Shown here piece after piece: positions 54,379 to 64,000 of a DNA stretch of 64,000 nucleotides (position 1 is the first letter of the stretch; each line of letters begins with the position of its first letter). The notes under the pieces are model-generated. The model worked only from the letters and a program-made list of their open reading frames with translations, was not told the DNA's origin and searched no databases. The position numbers and the translations under genes were made by a program. The stretch is taken from assembly GCA_022823185.1 (NCBI GenBank), contig JAJDXQ010000024.1, positions 1-64,000 of the forward strand, in the 5' to 3' direction. The stretch comes from Caldilineaceae bacterium. GTDB taxonomy: Bacteria > Chloroflexota > Anaerolineae > Caldilineales > Caldilineaceae.

Positions 54379-55503
54379 CTAAATCAGACCGATGACCGGC
54401 GCGCCCCTCTCTGCCGGACAGACCTCCCCGATTTCCCAGAAAGGCTGCTCCTCACCTTCACATACCGCGCGGAATCGACTGAGACCCGCAGGCGGAACCG
54501 CAAGCAGAAGGCCCCCGCTCGTTTCAGCTTCCCATAGCAGTGTCTGGTGAGCCGCGGTCACGTTCGCGGCCGCGGAAACATGGGCGCCGAAATGCTCCGG
54601 ATTGCGGGTACTTCCTCGAGTCAGATAGCCGGCCTCGATATAGTCGGAGACACCCGGAAGGGTCGGGACGCGCTCCGCCTCAATCCGGAGCTGGACCGGC
54701 GCGTCAGCAGCAGACGCCGCGGCGAGTTCGACCGCGTGCCCCAACAGGCCGTAACCGGTGATATCCGTGCCGCTGCCTACGCCCGCGGCGCGGCCAGCAT
54801 GGGCGGCCGCACGGTTCAAGCGGGTCATTGATTCGATTGCGCTATCCAGATGGGAAGGCTCCAGGTCCGGCTTGCCCTGGGCGCGCCGGGCTGCGCGGGA
54901 GGCCGCATTTTCGGCGGGACCCGTGAGCTTGGCGGCCGTCGTGATGATGCCGGTGCCGAGCGGCTTGGTCAGAACAAGGCGATCTCCCGCCGTCGCGCTT
55001 CCCTTGCGGAATAGCGACCCGGGCGCGGCGATGCCGGTCACGCTCAGCCCATAGAATGGCTCAGGATTGGTCACCGTATGCCCGCCGGCAATGGCCGCCT
55101 CCGCCTCCTGTACTTTGGCGGCGCCGCCCGCCAGCACCTCCGCAATCACCCCGGCCGCCAGATCTTCGGGAAATCCGGCTATATTGAGACAGACGCGCGC
55201 CTCCCCGCCCATTGCGTACACGTCGCTCATCGAGTTCGCGGCGGCAATCGCGCCGTACAGCCAGGGGTCATCAACGATCGGCGTAAAAAAGTCGGTCGTC
55301 TGAATGAGCACGCGCTCATCATCCAGACGATATACCGCCGCATCGTCCGGTTTGCCCAAACCAATGAGCACGTCCGGGTATTCACTTTGAGGAAAAACCG
55401 CAGCCATCTGCCGCACGACCTGCGACAACGCCCCCGGAGGGAGCTTGGAGGCTCAACCAGCGCACGCGACGCGGGCTGTCAAGGGTACGTTGGACTCTGT
55501 CAT
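54379..55503 (-). CDS. selD: Selenide, water dikinase, probably a selenoprotein (in-frame UGA)
   Basis: SelD makes selenophosphate from selenide and ATP for Sec-tRNA and selenouridine synthesis. The frame read from ATG 55503 gives an N-terminus ending VACAGUASKLPPGAL, with UGA (55453-55455) at codon 17, exactly where SelD proteins carry the active-site Cys or Sec before the catalytic Lys (Lys20). Downstream are GKPDDAAVYRLDDERVLIQT, TPIVDDPWLYGAIAAANSMS, AAIAGGHTV and KPLGTGIITTA, all typical. Starting after the UGA (TTG 55428) would delete the catalytic Lys, so read-through with selenocysteine is much more likely. Full length is 374 residues, normal for the family. AGG lies about 9 nt before the ATG. 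Confidence 0.88.
55430..55455 (-). promoter_or_regulatory. Sec codon and candidate bacterial SECIS stem in selD
   Basis: The UGA codon (55453-55455) is followed after 8 nt by GCTCCCTCCGGGGGC (55444-55430). This can form a 5-6 bp stem with a 3-5 nt loop at roughly the distance used by bacterial SECIS elements. Loop identity is not diagnostic, so this is a candidate only. Confidence 0.5.
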
Positions 55504-55593
55504 GTTTACCTGTCCTGAATGATTTTTGAACCTGCTGCACAATTCTATCACAGGCCCGCGCCGATCCGCGCACGACCGCGGCCAGGCCAGGCC

Positions 55594-55695
55594 CTGTGCA
55601 GATTGCACGCTCCGAGAAGGGAAATCTCGCGCAACACCTGCGCTGGCGGACAAACTATCCAGCAAGGCCGACGATTCTTTATGCAAATTGCACAG
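55594..55695. repeat. Imperfect 14-bp inverted repeat upstream of selD
   Basis: CTGTGCAGATTGCA (55594-55607) and the complement of 55682-55695 agree at 12 of 14 positions. The arms are 74 nt apart, in the leader side of selD. It may form a large RNA stem or be a remnant. Confidence 0.5.
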
Positions 55696-55863
55696 TGATT
55701 CTCCCCGCGAACCGAGGTATAGTTGTCTCAAGTGGTGGAAGTCTGAGCCGAGTGGGGTCGGTTTCGAAGTGGCTTCCACTGCGACCATTCCCCTTCCTTC
55801 CTCCTTTGGGGGCCCCGGCGGTGTCATGTGTCGGGGCCCCTCCTCCCCCTTTCAGTTGATAGG

Positions 55864-55905
55864 ACAAACACAAAGAAAAGCGCCGGCTGTGGGTCAGCCG
55901 GCGCT
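55864..55905 (-). terminator. Intrinsic terminator of hsp20
   Basis: Reading leftward, AGCGCCGGCTG pairs perfectly with CAGCCGGCGCT (11 bp, 5-nt loop) and is followed by TTTTCTTTGTGTTTG. It lies about 40 nt after the hsp20 stop. Confidence 0.85.
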
Positions 55906-55945
55906 GCTTCTGATCGGATTCCCTTCGGGTGTTGCAGAGTGCCGT

Positions 55946-56419
55946 CTAAGCGGCGACCGCCCTTTCCTCCGCGCCGCCTACCGCAATGATCCGGGGCTTC
56001 ACCTCGTCGGCTTTCGGCAGCGTCAGGGTAAGAACGCCATCCTCGTAGTCGGCGCTGATGTCATCGGCGTTTATCGCCGCCGGCATCGTGATGCTGCGCG
56101 CAAACCTGCCGAAACTGCGTTCCCGCAGATGCCACCTGGCGCCTTCCTCCACGCTCTCTCCCTGGGTCTCGCCTTGCACTGTGAGCGTATTCTCCGAGAA
56201 GCTGATCTCAAGATCGGCCGGGTCGATTCCGGGCAGAGACGCCTTCACAGTGTAGCCGTCATCATCTTCGGTGACATCCAGCGGCAAGCGAATGTGGCCG
56301 CCATCGCCGTTGCCTTGCCATCCGGCCGGTCCCCGATAGACATCACCCACGAGTTGATCCATCTGATTGCGAACCGACATCATCTCACGAAACGGGTCCC
56401 ATCGTACAATTCTACTCAT
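55946..56419 (-). CDS. Small heat-shock protein, Hsp20/alpha-crystallin
   Basis: The 157-residue chaperone starts MSRIVRWDPFREMMSVRNQM, directly after AGGAGG. The alpha-crystallin domain spans about 45-140: LPLDVTEDDDGYTVKASLPG, IDPADLEISFSENTLTVQGE, RSFGRFARSITMPAAI and the strand EDGVLTLTLPKADE. It holds unfolded proteins during stress. The ATG at 56419 is preferred over one 12 codons upstream because of the ribosome site. A strong terminator follows, so it is a single-gene unit; no CIRCE-like repeat was seen upstream. Confidence 0.93.
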   Translation of the reverse strand: MSRIVRWDPFREMMSVRNQMDQLVGDVYRGPAGWQGNGDGGHIRLPLDVTEDDDGYTVKASLPGIDPADLEISFSENTLTVQGETQGESVEEGARWHLRERSFGRFARSITMPAAINADDISADYEDGVLTLTLPKADEVKPRIIAVGGAEERAVAA

Positions 56420-56959
56420 TTTTATCCTCCTGAACTTTCTCCATCGCGCCTGCATTTCAGATCAAGGACACAATGAAAGGTTTCTTCTGCGCACTTTTCC
56501 TATGTGACCGCCTGACCGCCACATGCAATTAACAGGATAACGGCCCAACATTAGATCGAGGTCAACGCAAAGTTAGAGAAACATAAGTGCCCCGTATGTG
56601 GTGAATAAGCGCCCCACCGCTCATCATCCTTGGCAGGATGGCTTTGTCGGCGTTGGGCGGCTGGGGTATCATAAGAGGCACGAACACGTGTGCGCCCCTG
56701 AAAGCAGTCAGGCGCGGCGCCGTCCTTCCGGGGCTCCATATGGATGACCGAATCCGGGACAGCATCGGACCCTCCGGTGCGCTCTGGCATCAACTGACGC
56801 CGGAGCGGCTGGCAGCGGATTGATCTCAGCGTCTGCCAGCGCTTCACTGTGCCGGCCCGTTGTTTGACGCAGCGGATTTGATGTATGATGAGAAAGAGCC
56901 TTTCCTTGCTGCGCCGGCGCCCAACTCGGCCTTCATCGGCCTGACCTCCCAACCCTCCT
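56420..56959. other. Intergenic region between divergent hsp20 and dnaE
   Basis: This 540-nt region has no recognisable gene. A TATGAT (56884-56889) might be a -10 box for dnaE but lacks a good -35 at normal spacing. The dnaE ATG has no clear Shine-Dalgarno sequence. Confidence 0.45.
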
Positions 56960-61051
<4,092 letters not shown>

Positions 61052-61534
61052 GAACGAAGACCGAAGCGGGGTCTCAGGAGTCTCTTGAGCAGGCGTCTTT
61101 TGCGCAACAGCCTTCTTTACATTGCAGAACTGTTCGGATTCCCTCTGTACGGCCGGCTCCGGCGCCCCCTTCGCCGCCCAATCGTTCACTGCCCGTGAAG
61201 CCATTTCTGCCGAGAATCTCGATAAAACACCGACCGCTGGACGGAGCGAAAGCAGAGGAGCGCCACTGCCGTTCGCGTCGCAATATCTCCTCTTCCGCAA
61301 ACCGTACTGGCCAGGGCTCTCATTTCAGCGACACCTCCGCGCCGCGTCCTGAGTGAAGAGCCCGTTATCATGTGGGCATATGAATCTGTCCCCGTTACCA
61401 GGAATGACACAACCCAACTCGGGCCCAGGAGCGCGCAATGAGCTTTCCGGGACACAGCGCGTCTTGCCGCGGCGGCAGACCGTCGCAGTGCGAAACTTCC
61501 GTCAAAACCGTTTCCGTCAATTTGGAGTGACCTG
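61052..61534. other. Intergenic region before rhaA
   Basis: This 483-nt stretch between dnaE and rhaA has no convincing gene; it probably holds the end of dnaE transcription and the control region of the rhamnose genes. I could not identify an operator or a T-tailed stem. Confidence 0.45.
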
Positions 61535-62809
61535 ATGAACTTTGCTACTACATCGAAACAGATCGAAGACGCCTATGCCCTGGCCCAGGAACGGTACGCG
61601 GCCATCGGCGTCAGTACAGAAGAGGCCCTCGCGACACTGCGCGGCGTCCCCATCAGCCTGCACTGCTGGCAAGGAGACGATGTCCTCGGCTTTGAGGAGC
61701 CGGGGCGGGGCCTTGGCGGCGGCCTCATGGCGACCGGCAACTATCCCGGGCGCGCCCGCACCGTGGCGGAACTGCGCAGCGACCTGGATATGGCATACAC
61801 CATCATCCCCGGCAATCACCGTCTGAATCTCCACGCCATGTACCTGGATACCGACGAAAAGCCGGCCCGCAACGAGATTGAACCCCGCCACTTTCAGGGC
61901 TGGGCCGACTGGGCCAAAGAAAACGGCTGCGGCATTGACTTCAACCCGACGCTGTTCTCCCACCCCCTGGCGGAGGATGGTTTCACCCTGGCCTCATACG
62001 ACAACGACATCCGCCAGTTCTGGATCCAGCACTGCATCGCCTGCCGGGAAATCGGCAGCTTCTTCGGAAAGGAGTTGGGCACGCCGGCGATGACAAATAT
62101 CTGGATTCCCGACGGCCTCAAGGACACGCCGGGCGACCGGACAACGCCCCGCCGGCTGCTGAAAGACGCCTTGGACCAGATATTTGAGCAGGAAATCGAT
62201 CCCAATCACAACCGCGACGCCATTGAATGTAAACTCTTCGGCCTCGGCTCAGAGAGCTACGTTGTCGGCTCCCACGAGTTCTACCTGGGCTATGCGGCGC
62301 AGAACGGCCAGGCCCTCTGCCTCGACGCCGGCCACTTTCACCCCACCGAAGTGATCTCCGACAAAATTTCGGCCTGCCTGCTCTTCGTACCGGAGCTGGT
62401 CCTGCATGTGAGCCGCGGCGTACGCTGGGACAGCGACCATGTCGTCACGTTCAGCGACGAGCTCCAGGCAATCATGCAGGAGATCGTGCGCGGCGACCAC
62501 CTGGACCGGGTCCACATTGGCCTCGACTTCTTCGACGCCAGCATCAACCGCGTGGCCGCCTGGGCAATTGGCACACGCAATTCGCTGCGAGCGCTGCTGC
62601 TGGCTTTGCTTGAGCCAAGGGAAACCATGCAGGAGATCGAACGCAATGCGGATTTCACAACCCGGCTCGCGTTGATGGAAGAGTTGAAGGCGATGCCGCA
62701 CGCGGCCGTATGGGATTACCACTGCCTGCAGCAGGGTGTTCCGGTGGGCATGGCCTTTCTTGAGGAGATTCGGCAGTACGAGAAGGATGCGCTTTTCCTG
62801 CGCGGCTGA
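61535..62809 (+). CDS. rhaA: L-rhamnose isomerase
   Basis: The 424-residue TIM-barrel enzyme converts L-rhamnose to L-rhamnulose. Diagnostic blocks are [73 protein letters not shown] and [19 protein letters not shown]. The metal ligands are in [36 protein letters not shown] and the region [22 protein letters not shown] ribosome site lies upstream of the ATG. The kinase gene begins 66 nt downstream; aldolase (rhaD or rhaE-type) would be expected beyond the window. Confidence 0.95.
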   Translation: MNFATTSKQIEDAYALAQERYAAIGVSTEEALATLRGVPISLHCWQGDDVLGFEEPGRGLGGGLMATGNYPGRARTVAELRSDLDMAYTIIPGNHRLNLHAMYLDTDEKPARNEIEPRHFQGWADWAKENGCGIDFNPTLFSHPLAEDGFTLASYDNDIRQFWIQHCIACREIGSFFGKELGTPAMTNIWIPDGLKDTPGDRTTPRRLLKDALDQIFEQEIDPNHNRDAIECKLFGLGSESYVVGSHEFYLGYAAQNGQALCLDAGHFHPTEVISDKISACLLFVPELVLHVSRGVRWDSDHVVTFSDELQAIMQEIVRGDHLDRVHIGLDFFDASINRVAAWAIGTRNSLRALLLALLEPRETMQEIERNADFTTRLALMEELKAMPHAAVWDYHCLQQGVPVGMAFLEEIRQYEKDALFLRG

Positions 62810-62875
62810 TATGACCGGCCCTGGCTGCGGATACGTACCCCCGCCGCGCCAGGCGAATACTGAACGGGACGACCC

Positions 62876-64000
62876 ATGACGAGCAAACGAGCCACCGTTC
62901 TGGCCATCGATATCGGCGCGGAGTCCGGCCGGGTTATGGCTGCGCACTTTGACGGCGCCAGCCTGCGCCTGGAAGAGATGCACCGCTTTCCCAACTACGC
63001 GCTGACCGTCAACGGCGTCCTGCAGTGGGACATTCTACACCTCTGGCGCGAAGTGCGGGCCGGCATCGACCTCAGCAAAGCGCGGGCGGGCGCCCGCCCC
63101 GCCAGCCTGGCCGTTGATACCTGGGGCGTAGATTTCGGCCTCCTCGACCGCAACGACAACCTCATCGGCAACCCGGTCTGCTACCGCGACAGCCGCACCG
63201 AGGGGATGCTGGAGGAAGTCTTTGCGCGCGTCCCCAAAGAAGAGGTGTTCGCCCAGACCGGCATCCAGTTCATGGCCATCAATTCGCTCTACCAGATGAT
63301 GAGCCTGGTGGAAAGCGACTCCCCCCATCTGCAGATCGCAAAGCGCTTCCTGACCGTTCCCGATCTGCTCAACTTCTGGTTGAGCGGGGCCCAGGTTTGC
63401 GAATTCAGCAACGCCACCACCACCCAGATGCTCAACCCCTTCACCAAATCCTGGGCCGGCGGGCTGCTGGACGCGCTCGGCATCCCTCTCGACCTCTTCC
63501 CAGAGGTTGTGCAGCCGGGAACGCGCCTGGGAACCTATGAAGACATACCGGTCATTGCCCCCGCCTGTCACGATACCGGCAGCGCAGTCGCCGGCGTCCC
63601 CGCCCAGACCGAAAAGTTCGCCTATATCAGCAGCGGCACCTGGAGTCTTGTCGGCTTCGAAGTGGCGCAGCCCGTTGTCAACGAAGCCGCGCTCGCCGTC
63701 AATGCCACCAACGAAGGCGGCGTCTATGGCTCATTCCGGCTGCTCAAAAACGTGATGGGACTATGGCTGCTGCAGCAGTGCCGGTCCACCTGGGAAAAGG
63801 CGGGGCGGGCTTACACCTACCCGGAATTGGTCTCGCTGGCGGAGTCAGCCGAACCGCTGCGCTCCTTTGTTGACCCCAACGACGACCGCTTTCTCCCTCC
63901 CGGCGATCACCCCGCCCATATTCAGACCTTCTGCCAGCAGAGCGGCCAACCTCGCCCGCAGAGCGATGCCGCCGTCGCTCGCTGCGTCTTCGACAGCCTT
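62876..64000 (+). CDS. rhaB: Rhamnulokinase, 3' end outside window
   Basis: The frame opens at ATG 62876 and is still open at the last base, giving 375 residues of a FGGY-family kinase (full length is usually about 470-490). Visible are the N-terminal ATPase loop TVLAIDIGAESGRVMAAHFD, LAVDTWGVDFGLLDRNDNLI, PVCYRDSRTEGMLEEVFARV, ATTTQMLNPFTKSWAGGLLD, the second phosphate-binding region IAPACHDTGSAVAGVPA and AYISSGTWSLVGFE. These are characteristic of L-rhamnulose kinase. With rhaA it forms the first steps of rhamnose breakdown. Confidence 0.93.
   Translation, partial: MTSKRATVLAIDIGAESGRVMAAHFDGASLRLEEMHRFPNYALTVNGVLQWDILHLWREVRAGIDLSKARAGARPASLAVDTWGVDFGLLDRNDNLIGNPVCYRDSRTEGMLEEVFARVPKEEVFAQTGIQFMAINSLYQMMSLVESDSPHLQIAKRFLTVPDLLNFWLSGAQVCEFSNATTTQMLNPFTKSWAGGLLDALGIPLDLFPEVVQPGTRLGTYEDIPVIAPACHDTGSAVAGVPAQTEKFAYISSGTWSLVGFEVAQPVVNEAALAVNATNEGGVYGSFRLLKNVMGLWLLQQCRSTWEKAGRAYTYPELVSLAESAEPLRSFVDPNDDRFLPPGDHPAHIQTFCQQSGQPRPQSDAAVARCVFDSL

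Larger units (their letters stand above)
55504..55945. other. Intergenic region between hsp20 and selD
   Basis: This 442-nt stretch holds the hsp20 terminator (55864-55905), a perfect 9-bp GGGGCCCCG inverted repeat (55809-55817 with 55832-55840), a GTGGAAG/CTTCCAC pair near 55735-55780, and the inverted repeat at 55594-55695. The selD frame stays open upstream of ATG 55503 but shows no conserved sequence. I checked for a tRNA-Sec and found none. Confidence 0.55.

Noticed and set aside
54379..55428. selD starting at TTG 55428 after the UGA
   Set aside because: This start removes the active-site loop and the catalytic Lys; the reading through UGA restores the family N-terminus.
55720..55790. 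Possible tRNA-Sec near selD
   Set aside because: The GTGGAAG/CTTCCAC pair suggested an acceptor stem, but no anticodon arm with TCA, long variable arm or T loop could be fitted on either strand.

Overview
The window looks like a piece of a Chloroflexota chromosome, probably from the Caldilinea/Anaerolineae side. This is inference from gene content, not from a marker search. The pointers are a GC-rich sequence, plant-type bacterial leucine-rich repeats, a YfhO family membrane protein, several phytanoyl-CoA-type dioxygenases and Gfo/Idh enzymes, an ABC sugar importer with a Tat-type lipoprotein binding protein, a PdtaS/PdtaR-type two-component pair, and a very long DnaE.

Left part (1-17.7 kb): accessory and housekeeping genes are mixed. 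A leucine-rich-repeat protein, open at the left edge, is followed by a broken IS3-family element. Next comes an AbiE-type toxin-antitoxin pair whose toxin has an extra C-terminal domain; it lies between an intact DUF2283 gene and a DUF2283 remnant in the same orientation. After a gene-poor, C-rich stretch there is a rightward run: APS reductase (cysH), a CbiX-like chelatase, a glycerol dehydrogenase and a family I CoA-transferase. Leftward from 15.7 kb is a three-gene exopolysaccharide block (two glycosyltransferases and a polyprenyl-phosphate sugar transferase). From 15.8 to 17.6 kb lie the ruins of a type I restriction island: HsdS C-terminus, intact XRE-ImmA/IrrE gene, truncated DUF4411 gene and a fragment around an HsdR DEAH box.

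Middle part (17.8-36 kb): a leftward carbohydrate locus carries binding protein, two permeases, dioxygenase, glycoside-hydrolase-like protein, TIM-barrel isomerase and GNAT protein, with a near-consensus promoter. Then come an SH3b lipoprotein, a DinB-like protein, a Cys-type sulfatase, a VOC protein, E2 and E3 of a 2-oxo acid dehydrogenase complex without E1, an MNT/HEPN toxin-antitoxin pair, a thioesterase, scpB and an AmaP-like membrane protein.

Right part (36-64 kb): YfhO protein with a GT2 glycosyltransferase; a PdtaS-like kinase with an ANTAR response regulator; tRNA-Pro(CGG); a dioxygenase and a Gfo/Idh oxidoreductase; a second nucleotidyltransferase/HEPN pair; a heterodimeric ABC exporter with one degenerate ATP site; cyclophilin; CaiB-type CoA-transferase; a DUF898 protein; selD; hsp20; dnaE; and rhaA with the start of rhaB, open at the right edge.

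The most notable observations are: selD reads through an in-frame UGA in its active-site loop and is therefore probably a selenoprotein whose true start lies 75 nt upstream of the shortest open frame; the restriction-island remnant; the AbiE toxin with an added WYL-like domain; and the asymmetric ABC exporter. I saw no CRISPR array, prophage, rRNA gene or replication origin.
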